A stretch of DNA of 7,512 bases from Clostridia bacterium (lineage in GTDB: Bacteria; Bacillota; Clostridia; Lachnospirales; CAG-274). The notes under the pieces were generated by a model that was not told the origin of the DNA, did not search any database, and saw only the letters and a program-made list of their open reading frames with translations. Where the stretch lies: contig JAUNPM010000037.1 in assembly GCA_030536675.1 (NCBI GenBank), forward strand, positions 3,140-10,651, read 5' to 3'. Positions 1 to 6,514 of this stretch are shown here, piece by piece. Made by a program: the position numbers and the translations under genes. Within the stretch, counting starts at the first letter, position 1. Each line of letters opens with the position of its first letter.

Positions 1-2846
1 ATCATTCAAAGGGAGTGTTTAATAGTAAGCTGAATACCGACGAAATATTTGCATTGTATGATTATTATCCTTCAAGAAAGGCTGAGGATATGGGAGGAAC
101 AACTGTTGACGGCGGATTTATTACAACCACACCACAGGTGCTTTTGGGGAATTTTTGTATTGATGACGGAGGTCTTGCAAAGGTGGAGGTGTACAAAACC
201 GTAACCAATGCAGTAGGTGACAGCGGAAGTTTTGTTCTTGACAAGGGTGAAAAGATCGATATGTCCGACAGTGATAATATTGAAAAATGGACGGGACAGA
301 CTAAATTTGACACAGAGGACAAGGGCTACTACTATATGGTTTACTATTGGAGAATGTCAGACGGCAGATATTTGGAGGAATATAAGCTTGTTAAGATCAC
401 TGCCAATAAGTTTACTGTACAAATGAGGTCAGGTGTTGCAGGAGATACAGAGGATAGTTTTGTATACAATGCAGATAATGAAATTTATTACACTGCCATA
501 GATTGCGATATACTCTCTGATTACGATAATTCAAAAATAACGGACACAATAAAAAGACATTATTTCCCAAGTGACAGATATTATTATCCTCATAAAAACG
601 GAATATATAAGGATTGGGATGATTTTGCAAGGCAGGCTTATGATGAATATGATGAATATCTGGATTATAATGAGGGCAGCTATTGGTACAAAGCAATAAC
701 CACGTCAACGGCTGCAAACAGTATTTGTGTTGCGTGGAGAAAAAGTGCTGATTATGCTCTTGTAAAGCTTATGGTTGAGGTTTACAACGGAGGAAAGTGG
801 ATACCAATGGCTATAGCGGGTAATGATTCGGATCAGACAAGTATAGGTGATGAAGATTATCAGGAGTATTATTACAGCTACAAAAGCTATGATGTTACTC
901 AAAATCCAAAGACTAAGCTGTTTTCGGTCATTACAACGGAGAACGTTGTTAAGACCTTTGGAGTGTCTGATGTTACAAACACAGACCATACAGGCTCATC
1001 TGATTATGACAAATATCAAAATATAGGTGCGGGCGCTGTAAGATATATTAACTTTCAGTTTTTTGACGAAACCGCTACCGACAGACAGCTTGAATTTAAT
1101 GATGATATAAGGGTTACAGCCTTGTTTAGAAAAGTGGATGCAGACGTAAGAGTAACAGAATCCGTGCTTATTGATGACGGAAGGACGGAGGATGAAATTG
1201 TAGAAGCAGACGGAGAATATATTGCTCTTGACAAGGCAGATGCTTATAGAAGTGTTGACAATTATGAGCTTGAGCAGACAGAAAAAAGAGCGGTTTTGTT
1301 TGGGGATAAGCTTATTTACAGACTAAAGGTCCAAAATGCAGGGCATTATAACGCAAACAATATAATTATTAAGCAAAAGCTGCCAAGTGGATTAACGTGG
1401 GATGAAAATACGGAGGTGAAGCTTTATAAGCAGGAGAGAACAATAAATACCAACAGTGAAGACGTGTATCAAGCTCTTACTCCTGTGACATTGGAGAATA
1501 TATCAGATGATGAATACAGTTCTTCTTATGGAACAGAGTGGTACAGCTATTGTGTGGAGCAGACCGATGATGAAACGTGGTTTAAATATCGTCTGAATCC
1601 TGTTAGTATGACGTCTGATTATTATATTCAGATAGAATGTAATGTTGACAAGAATTATAATAAACAAAGTGAGCATTTTGAAAATAATGCAGACTATAGC
1701 TTTGTTTTTGTAAACGGCGATGTTGATGAAAATGTTGAGGATGTTGGTGACTTAAATCAAAATTATGCAGAAAATGCCATATATAATCTTTCATCAACGG
1801 AATCTGTAGATGAGAATGAAAATATAAGCTATGACATTGTTATAAATAAGCAGAAAAATCTTGACAAGAGCTATTATATAACACACATATACAATATATT
1901 GCCTGACGGCTACAGCTTGGTTGACGGCAGTCTTGATGTTGATATACCCGGTTTAGAGCTTGATAGGGATTATACAGTTAGTTGTACAGCAAATGAAATT
2001 AACGTAACGGCATTGTCGGGTGAAAGAGGATTTCTATTATCTGCGGATAAAATCATATCAATAAAATATAAATTAAGATATGATGGAGTAACAGAAAATG
2101 ATAAGGTCGAAAATATAATCAATATTCAGTATGTTCCTTCCGTAAGTGCTCATACACAGTATCAGAATTCACTTACAATGGTAACCAAGACCACAAATAC
2201 TGTTGAAGCTGACGCAAAATGGCTTTATCTCAATGTGGAAAAGACTATTGATAATACGGATCCTGTTCAGTCATTCCTGTTCAAGGTTGAGGATATAATG
2301 GCAGCAAACAATATATTTACTGATGTTATATGTTCTGAAAAAATTGATGGAGTTGATAAAACATATTACAGGGGAAACAAGATTATTCAGATAGGTGAGA
2401 GAGGAATGTATAGGGTCAATGAAAATGATTGGGCAAATACCGATTATGATATTGACAAGGCAACTTATACATCAGAGGATATAGACCTGTCAAGTATAGA
2501 TGCTTCGGGTGAGGACGAACCTGTAATACAGGAGAGTGTTGAAAAGGGGTTCTATTTGCCCAGGGCTATGTACAGATCGGGAGCTTTTCCGTTTGAGGTA
2601 TCTGAACAACAAAATGCTGACGGAAATACTGAAATAGTCTATCCTACTGTTTCCTGCCATAATGTTGAAAGTGAGTATGCTTGGCTTTCAGACCAGAAAT
2701 ATGTTGAAAACAATGTTTTAGATGAAAGTGGTGCAGGGACAGATTCAAGAAACGTACCTTTGAGTGGGGATAAAACTGCTACCCCGCCTGCTGTAGTGGT
2801 TACTGAACCTGTTAAGGCTAAAAAAGAGGACGACGAAAAAGAATAA
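1..2846 (+). CDS. Large surface/adhesin-like protein, 5' end outside window; C-terminal isopeptide (Spy0128/pilin-like) domain
   Basis: The reading frame is open from the window edge (first full codon at 3) to TAA at 2844-2846. The GTG at 15 is not a credible start: the purine-rich stretch abuts it and no signal peptide follows, so the gene begins upstream. Residues are counted from that GTG (943 aa). About 1-400 is acidic and rich in Tyr and Asp, with no family I recognise. About 420-545 and 590-715 look like two DUF11-type beta-sandwich segments (for example GDKLIYRLKVQNAG, then IKQKLPSGLTW). About 735-900 resembles the prealbumin-like pilin domain of Gram-positive surface proteins: LNVEKTI, then QSFLFKVED, GMYRVNENDW, and a closing HN followed by WLSD. 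K743, E803 and N883 sit where the intramolecular Lys-Asn isopeptide bond and its catalytic Glu are expected. The tail is a Pro/Val then Lys/Glu/Asp linker with no LPXTG, hydrophobic anchor or S-layer domain. A cell-surface or secreted role is inferred; the ligand is unknown. Confidence 0.8.
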   Translation, partial: HSKGVFNSKLNTDEIFALYDYYPSRKAEDMGGTTVDGGFITTTPQVLLGNFCIDDGGLAKVEVYKTVTNAVGDSGSFVLDKGEKIDMSDSDNIEKWTGQTKFDTEDKGYYYMVYYWRMSDGRYLEEYKLVKITANKFTVQMRSGVAGDTEDSFVYNADNEIYYTAIDCDILSDYDNSKITDTIKRHYFPSDRYYYPHKNGIYKDWDDFARQAYDEYDEYLDYNEGSYWYKAITTSTAANSICVAWRKSADYALVKLMVEVYNGGKWIPMAIAGNDSDQTSIGDEDYQEYYYSYKSYDVTQNPKTKLFSVITTENVVKTFGVSDVTNTDHTGSSDYDKYQNIGAGAVRYINFQFFDETATDRQLEFNDDIRVTALFRKVDADVRVTESVLIDDGRTEDEIVEADGEYIALDKADAYRSVDNYELEQTEKRAVLFGDKLIYRLKVQNAGHYNANNIIIKQKLPSGLTWDENTEVKLYKQERTINTNSEDVYQALTPVTLENISDDEYSSSYGTEWYSYCVEQTDDETWFKYRLNPVSMTSDYYIQIECNVDKNYNKQSEHFENNADYSFVFVNGDVDENVEDVGDLNQNYAENAIYNLSSTESVDENENISYDIVINKQKNLDKSYYITHIYNILPDGYSLVDGSLDVDIPGLELDRDYTVSCTANEINVTALSGERGFLLSADKIISIKYKLRYDGVTENDKVENIINIQYVPSVSAHTQYQNSLTMVTKTTNTVEADAKWLYLNVEKTIDNTDPVQSFLFKVEDIMAANNIFTDVICSEKIDGVDKTYYRGNKIIQIGERGMYRVNENDWANTDYDIDKATYTSEDIDLSSIDASGEDEPVIQESVEKGFYLPRAMYRSGAFPFEVSEQQNADGNTEIVYPTVSCHNVESEYAWLSDQKYVENNVLDESGAGTDSRNVPLSGDKTATPPAVVVTEPVKAKKEDDEKE

Positions 2847-2873
2847 GGTCGTTTGAGAGCTTGGCTTAATGAC

Positions 2874-2907
2874 AAAAAAAGGGTGTGGAAAAATCCGCAC
2901 CTTTTTT
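2874..2907. terminator. Bidirectional intrinsic terminator between convergent genes
   Basis: GGTGTGGA (2882-2889) pairs with TCCGCACC (2894-2901) around an AAAA loop, with one T-G pair. Seven A's (2874-2880) precede the stem and six T's (2902-2907) follow it, so the stem can extend by A-T pairs and either strand ends in a U-tract. On the + strand it lies 28 bp after the surface-protein stop. On the - strand it lies just beyond the stop of the small membrane protein, where the T-G pair becomes a C-A mismatch, so termination is probably stronger for the + strand transcript. Confidence 0.85.
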
Positions 2908-2922
2908 AAATGTTTTAATTTA

Positions 2923-3294
2923 TCAAAGTTTTGTAATATCAAGTATATTGCTTAATTTATGTGCTATTATATACCTGTTGGTTTTTATGCAAACCATATT
3001 TTTTGTATTGCCGCCTATAAATTCACCTTCAAAATCTGCATTTGCAATTGTTGTGATTTTTATTTTCATACCTCTTGTAAGAGTGATACCGTGATATTCA
3101 AGTTTTTCAAGAGGGAAAAGAGAATAACATCTTTCCATAACAGACGCTATGTCCTTGGGTCCGTTTATGCTGATTGACGTTGCTTTAACAAGTTTACGTA
3201 TTTTAATGGCATTATTTATAAACCACGTAATACAAAATGCAAGTAATGCGGCATATACAAGTTCTTCAACTGAAATTGGTAAATTATTTATCAT
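2923..3294 (-). CDS. Small membrane-anchored protein with C-terminal Sm/SH3-like beta-barrel, function unknown
   Basis: This gives 123 aa from the ATG at 3294. An earlier in-frame ATG at 3318 would add eight residues, but the Shine-Dalgarno sequence AGGGGG (3302-3307) lies inside that extension. It is 7 nt from the 3294 ATG and only 1 nt from a third ATG at 3300, so 3294 is preferred. Residues about 9-30 form a single hydrophobic helix (VYAALLAFCITWF) followed by a basic KIRK stretch, suggesting the rest is cytoplasmic. After a short helical linker, residues about 67-120 alternate in short beta-strand patterns: a GITLTRGMKIKI strand, then DFEGEFIGGN, VCIKTNRYIIAH and an ILDI end. This resembles a small Sm- or SH3-like barrel. 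I cannot name a family. The gene follows the decarboxylase on the same strand (137 bp gap) but has its own promoter. Whether it binds nucleic acid, peptide or nothing is not visible. Confidence 0.72.
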   Translation of the reverse strand: MINNLPISVEELVYAALLAFCITWFINNAIKIRKLVKATSISINGPKDIASVMERCYSLFPLEKLEYHGITLTRGMKIKITTIANADFEGEFIGGNTKNMVCIKTNRYIIAHKLSNILDITKL

Positions 3295-3301
3295 ATTCAT
3301 A

Positions 3302-3307
3302 CCCCCT
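3302..3307 (-). promoter_or_regulatory. Ribosome binding site deciding the start of the small membrane protein
   Basis: The - strand reads AGGGGG followed by 7 nt and the ATG at 3294. Because this motif lies within the coding extension that a 3318 start would require, it argues for the shorter protein. Confidence 0.65.
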
Positions 3308-3375
3308 AAATTTAACATATATGTTTTCCTAAGCGGTAAACACAGAGATTATAGTTTGATTCAAATGGTTATAAC

Positions 3376-3403
3376 ATTATAACATATATAATAAATATTT
3401 CAA
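3376..3403 (-). promoter_or_regulatory. Sigma-A-type promoter for the small membrane protein
   Basis: On the - strand, TTGAAA (3398-3403) and TATAAT (3376-3381) are separated by 16 nt. The -10 differs from consensus at no position and the -35 at one. Transcription would begin near 3369 and leave a leader of about 75 nt before the ATG at 3294. The -35 box lies inside one arm of the 13-bp inverted repeat at 3391-3425. Confidence 0.6.
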
Positions 3404-3425
3404 TAGTATATTTTGAAATATTTAT
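3391..3425. repeat. Perfect 13-bp inverted repeat between decarboxylase stop and small-protein promoter
   Basis: ATAAATATTTCAA (3391-3403) and TTGAAATATTTAT (3413-3425) are exact reverse complements separated by 9 nt. The repeat starts 6 bp after the decarboxylase stop codon. In RNA it would fold to an A-U stem with one G-C pair. No run of U's follows on the - strand, so it is a poor intrinsic terminator. Its overlap with the -35 box of the downstream promoter also fits an operator. Confidence 0.6.
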
Positions 3426-3431
3426 GAATAT

Positions 3432-4835
3432 TTATTTATTTTTTACTACAGATATTTCATTATTGTCTATGCCTATAATGTTTATATCAAGGGATTGAAG
3501 AAGTTTTATTTTTTCTATATGTTCTTTTGTAACAGTTTCGCCTAAGGCTATAAGCGGAATACCCGGAGGATAAGGCATAATTATGGAAGCTGGTATTCTG
3601 CCTGCTGCATTTTCAAGAGGTATTATCTCTTTTTCGGCGTAATAAATATCTCTTGGTATCATTTTAGGTTTGCTTACGGGAGGAGCAGTAAGAGGCAGCT
3701 TCTCTATAAATTTTCTCTCAAGTTTTTTGTCAATTTCCGTTATGGCACGTACAAATCTTTTTATTCCTCTGGGGTCGTCGGCAACAGATGTAAGTGCTAC
3801 AATGTGGTGAGGACCTGCCATTTCTATTTGGATATTGTGCTTTTCAAGAAGAATACGGGCAAGCTCCTTTCCTGTCATTTCGGCTCTTACCATTATTGTA
3901 AATTTGCTTATATCAATATCAAAAATATCATTTTCGCCTTTTATGCTGTCATTTACAAGTTTAAGTACCTTACAATGTGCAAGCTCGTGGCGTGCCTCTG
4001 TTATTGTTTCCAAATATGAAGTAAATAAATTTCTGTCTGTAGTAAGAATATGTCTGGCGTAATCAATGGAAGCAAGTATGGGATAAGACGGACTTGTTGT
4101 GTTGAGCATTGAAACAGCTTCCTTTATACGGCTTTTGTCTGTGCGCTCGGCTTTTATACTAAGTACTGCCGCCTGATTAAGACAGGGAAGTGTTTTATGC
4201 CAGCTGTTAATTACAATATCCGCACCGTCGGAAAGAGCTGTATGGGGAAATTTATCGGAAAAGACAAAGTGTGCTCCGTGACATTCGTCAACTATAAGTA
4301 TTGCATTATGTTTGTGGACTATGTCTGCTATTGTTTTTACATCACAGGTAAAGCCCTCATATGTGGGACTTGTAATAATCATTGCCTTTATATCATATTC
4401 GTCAAAGGCTCTGAACATATCTCTTATACTTATACCTCCGCACAGGCTTTCTTCTGTCATTTGGGGTGAAATATATATGGGATTAACACCTGAAAGCACA
4501 AGAGCGTTATAAACGCTTTTATGACAATTACTTGCAACAAGTACGTTATCCCCCGGATCGCAGCAGCCCAATACTGCGGCAATGTTACCGCTTGAACCGC
4601 CGTTTACAAGATAAAAGCTTTCGTCTGCGCCCAACAGTTCAGCCATTGCATTTTGAGAAAGGGCAATAATATCCTTAGGATCGTGTAAGTTATCAACTTC
4701 TCCCGTTTCCGTAATATCCATAGATCTGAAATCATAGGGCATAAAGTCCATATTACGCTTATGACCCGGCATATGGAGAGGATAGGAATTTTTTTCTTGA
4801 ATTTCAAGTAATTTATCTAATATAAAAGCCGACAT
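3432..4835 (-). CDS. Orn/Lys/Arg decarboxylase-family PLP enzyme (short Gram-positive SpeA/YaaO type)
   Basis: A 467-aa cytoplasmic fold-type I PLP enzyme expected to decarboxylate a basic amino acid to a polyamine or its precursor (arginine to agmatine, lysine to cadaverine, or ornithine to putrescine). Family marks in order: N-terminal PLHMPGHKRN (19-28), the phosphate-binding loop NGGSSGN (78-84), SNCHKS (102-107), DECHGAH (183-189, with Asp183 expected to pair with the PLP ring nitrogen), the Schiff-base lysine in SWHK (Lys214), and YPPGIP (422-427) in the C-terminal domain. Length matches the Bacillus SpeA/YaaO class (about 480-490 aa) and lacks the N-terminal wing domain of the roughly 715-aa E. 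coli inducible enzymes. The start is supported by AGGAGG at 4842-4847, 6 nt from the ATG, and by a strong promoter upstream. The gene is intact. Substrate cannot be settled from sequence, so no symbol is given. It diverges from the TRAP operon. Confidence 0.93.
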   Translation of the reverse strand: MSAFILDKLLEIQEKNSYPLHMPGHKRNMDFMPYDFRSMDITETGEVDNLHDPKDIIALSQNAMAELLGADESFYLVNGGSSGNIAAVLGCCDPGDNVLVASNCHKSVYNALVLSGVNPIYISPQMTEESLCGGISIRDMFRAFDEYDIKAMIITSPTYEGFTCDVKTIADIVHKHNAILIVDECHGAHFVFSDKFPHTALSDGADIVINSWHKTLPCLNQAAVLSIKAERTDKSRIKEAVSMLNTTSPSYPILASIDYARHILTTDRNLFTSYLETITEARHELAHCKVLKLVNDSIKGENDIFDIDISKFTIMVRAEMTGKELARILLEKHNIQIEMAGPHHIVALTSVADDPRGIKRFVRAITEIDKKLERKFIEKLPLTAPPVSKPKMIPRDIYYAEKEIIPLENAAGRIPASIIMPYPPGIPLIALGETVTKEHIEKIKLLQSLDINIIGIDNNEISVVKNK

Positions 4836-4860
4836 ACTTGTCCTCCTGACTTTGGATATA

Positions 4861-4884
4861 AAATTATATAACGACCTATAATTT
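4861..4884 (-). repeat. AU-only hairpin in the decarboxylase leader
   Basis: AAATTATA (4861-4868) and TATAATTT (4877-4884) are exact reverse complements with an 8-nt loop, located in the predicted 5' leader about 14 bp upstream of the Shine-Dalgarno sequence. All pairs are A-T, so stability is low and the region is AT-rich. It may be coincidental. Confidence 0.25.
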
Positions 4885-4967
4885 ATAAGTCTTCCCTATA
4901 TTATATGTTATATATTTAATTATAAAACAAAACATAAGAAAAGTCAAATATTATAAATAGACTTATA
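4884..4967. repeat. 9-bp inverted repeat flanking the decarboxylase promoter
   Basis: TATAAGTCT (4884-4892) and AGACTTATA (4959-4967) are exact reverse complements with centres 75 bp apart. They bracket the decarboxylase -10 and -35 boxes. Paired operators are one reading, but a 9-bp match in about 200 bp of such AT-rich DNA is not rare. Confidence 0.25.
4919..4947 (-). promoter_or_regulatory. Sigma-A promoter of the decarboxylase gene
   Basis: On the - strand, TTGACT (4942-4947) and TATAAT (4919-4924) are separated by exactly 17 nt, with one mismatch to consensus overall. The predicted start near 4912 gives a leader of about 76 nt. It is the best promoter match in the divergent intergenic region. 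Confidence 0.75.
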
Positions 4968-5019
4968 TTGAAGGTAATATTTTGATTATGTTTGGGGAAT
5001 AAAAATATTAGTCATATTC

Positions 5020-5027
5020 AGGAGGGG
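5020..5027 (+). promoter_or_regulatory. Ribosome binding site deciding the dctP start
   Basis: AGGAGGGG lies 6 nt upstream of the ATG at 5034. A longer frame from TTG at 4992 would place this motif inside the coding region and push the signal peptide 14 residues inward. Confidence 0.85.
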
Positions 5028-5033
5028 AAATTA

Positions 5034-6041
5034 ATGTTTAAATATAAAAAGGGAATTATACTTATATTTATTCTGACATTATGTATGGTTTTAAACGGGT
5101 GCGGTTTTATTTCAGACGGCAAGAGAATTGTGAGAATAGCCCATTCACAAAGTGAAACTCATCCCGATCATATAGGTCTTATTGCATTTGAAAAGTATGT
5201 AGAAGAAAATCTGGGGGATAAATATGATGTACAGATATTTCCAAATGAGCTTTTGGGAACTTCCGTAAAGGCAATTGAACTTACACAAACGGGTGCTATA
5301 GACTTTGTTGTGTGCAGTACGGGGAATTTGGAAACCTTTGACGATATATATTCCGTGTTCAGTATACCTTATTTATTTGACAGCACAGAAGCCTATTATA
5401 AGGCAATGGAGGATGAAAAAATAAGGAATGAAATATATAAATCAACAAGAAGCTCGGGATTTGAGGCGGTAACGTGGCTTGATGCGGGCACGAGAAATTT
5501 TTATACAACAAAGGATGTAAAAACTCCCGATGATTTAAAGGGACTTAAGCTGAGAGTGCAGCAAAGTCCGTCAAATGTAAATATGGTGAAGGCTTTTGGC
5601 GCCGCAGCTGCTCCTATGTCCTTTGGTGAGGTATATACTGCCATTCAGCAGGGTGTTATTGACGGTGCGGAAAACAATGAGCTTGCACTGACAAATAACA
5701 AGCACGGAGAGGTGGCTAAGTATTATATTTATGACAGACATCAAATGGTGCCTGATATGCTTATAGGAAATGTAAAATTTTTGGACAGCTTGACTGATGA
5801 AGAAAGAGAAGTATTTGATGAAGCAGCAAGAATATGTACTCAAGTTGAGAGAAAAGAATGGCTTTTACAGGTAGAGGAAGCTAAAAAGCAGGCTGAGGCT
5901 ATGGGTGTTAATTTTTCGGAGGTAGATGTTGAGCTTTTTAAAAACCGTGTTATAGATCTGCAAAATCAAATGGTAAGTGAAAATGAAAAGCTTAAGCCTG
6001 TTTATGAAAGGATACAGGAAATAAACAGTGAGGTGAAATAA
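5034..6041 (+). CDS. dctP: TRAP transporter substrate-binding lipoprotein (DctP family)
   Basis: A 335-aa extracytoplasmic solute-binding protein that captures an organic acid and delivers it to the DctQ/DctM membrane complex. It starts with a lipoprotein signal peptide: basic FKYKK, a hydrophobic core, and the lipobox LNGC with Cys23 as the predicted lipidated residue, which suits a Gram-positive cell. Mature-domain family marks are the QTGAIDFVV segment, DAGTRNFYT (about 150-158), LKGLKLRVQ with Arg174 at the position that normally salt-bridges the substrate carboxylate, and FGEVYTAIQQGVIDGAENN (about 197-215). The C-terminal third is a charged helical region. Length is normal for the family. 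The stop overlaps the dctQ start by one base (TAATG), indicating translational coupling. Substrate is not determined: C4-dicarboxylates, uronates and related sugar acids all use this family, and the ENN motif is common to many of them. Confidence 0.93.
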   Translation: MFKYKKGIILIFILTLCMVLNGCGFISDGKRIVRIAHSQSETHPDHIGLIAFEKYVEENLGDKYDVQIFPNELLGTSVKAIELTQTGAIDFVVCSTGNLETFDDIYSVFSIPYLFDSTEAYYKAMEDEKIRNEIYKSTRSSGFEAVTWLDAGTRNFYTTKDVKTPDDLKGLKLRVQQSPSNVNMVKAFGAAAAPMSFGEVYTAIQQGVIDGAENNELALTNNKHGEVAKYYIYDRHQMVPDMLIGNVKFLDSLTDEEREVFDEAARICTQVERKEWLLQVEEAKKQAEAMGVNFSEVDVELFKNRVIDLQNQMVSENEKLKPVYERIQEINSEVK

Positions 6042-6514
6042 TGGGGAATTTGGTCAAGTATTTTAACAGAGCTCTTGAATGGGTGTGTATTTCTATATTT
6101 GTATTTATTGTCATAGTGGGAACCTATCAGATAGTTACAAGATATGTTTTTAATGCACCAAGTACAAAGTCTGAGGAGCTTTTGACATATTCTTTTACGT
6201 GGCTTGCACTTCTAAGTGCGTCTTTGGTTTTTGGAAAAAGAGATCATATGGCAATGACGTTTTTATATGATAAACTAAATGATAACAGCAGGAGAATTGT
6301 AAGTATTATAAATGAAGTTTTTGTGCTTGTGTTTGCTCTTATAGTCCTTATATACGGAGGCATCTCAATAACGGGGCTTACTTCAACTCAGGTAACTGCA
6401 TCTCTTGGCATACCTATGTCATATGTTTATTCCGTAGTGCCTATAAGCGGATTTATTACGGCTTTTTATTCAATTGTGAATATTATGGAGATTGTAAAAG
6501 GAGGTAAAGTATGA
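6041..6514 (+). CDS. dctQ: TRAP transporter small membrane subunit (DctQ family)
   Basis: A 157-aa integral membrane protein, the small permease subunit that pairs with DctM. Four hydrophobic segments are visible at about 12-33, 48-65, 87-108 and 126-148, the usual DctQ topology. Family signatures are QIVTRYVFNAP (30-40) at the end of helix 1, SEELLTYSFTWL (44-55) and a conserved His (H69) in the KRDHMAM loop. The start ATG overlaps the dctP stop and is served by AGGTGA (6031-6036). The TGA stop overlaps the dctM start (ATGA), so the three genes are almost certainly one transcript. Confidence 0.93.
   Translation: MGNLVKYFNRALEWVCISIFVFIVIVGTYQIVTRYVFNAPSTKSEELLTYSFTWLALLSASLVFGKRDHMAMTFLYDKLNDNSRRIVSIINEVFVLVFALIVLIYGGISITGLTSTQVTASLGIPMSYVYSVVPISGFITAFYSIVNIMEIVKGGKV

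Larger units (their letters stand above)
4836..5033. other. Divergent intergenic region between decarboxylase and TRAP operon
   Basis: This is 198 bp of very AT-rich DNA. It contains the decarboxylase promoter and ribosome binding site on the - strand, the 9-bp inverted repeat, and the dctP ribosome binding site on the + strand. I could not find a convincing + strand promoter. The TATATT at 4964-4969 has only a weak -35 match (AAGTCA, 4941-4946, 17-nt spacer). The TRAP operon may therefore depend on an activator. I see no riboswitch and no perfect catabolite-repression (cre) site. Confidence 0.55.

Noticed and set aside
15..17. GTG at 15 as the true start of the large surface protein
   Set aside because: The frame is open to the window edge, the purine-rich stretch directly abuts the codon with no spacing, and the following residues are not a signal peptide. 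The gene is simply cut by the window.
412..989. Minus-strand open frames inside the surface-protein gene
   Set aside because: They are antisense to a continuous coding frame with domain-like character. The predicted proteins are Cys/His-rich and low in complexity, as expected for shadows, and no ribosome binding site or promoter stands out.
3348..3376. Second minus-strand promoter using TATAAT at 3348-3353
   Set aside because: The -10 is perfect but the -35 position (TGTTAT) hardly matches consensus. The promoter at 3376-3403 is much better.
3391..3425. Strong intrinsic terminator for the decarboxylase
   Set aside because: The stem has one G-C pair per arm and no U-run follows on the minus strand, so I list it as an inverted repeat rather than a terminator.
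4982..5011. Plus-strand promoter TTGATT (4982-4987) with TATTAG (5006-5011) for the TRAP operon
   Set aside because: The -10 is poor, and the transcript would start at about the ribosome binding site, leaving almost no leader.
4992..5033. Upstream TTG start adding 14 residues to the TRAP binding protein
   Set aside because: A strong ribosome binding site (5020-5027) precedes ATG 5034, and the lipoprotein signal peptide is of normal form only from that ATG.
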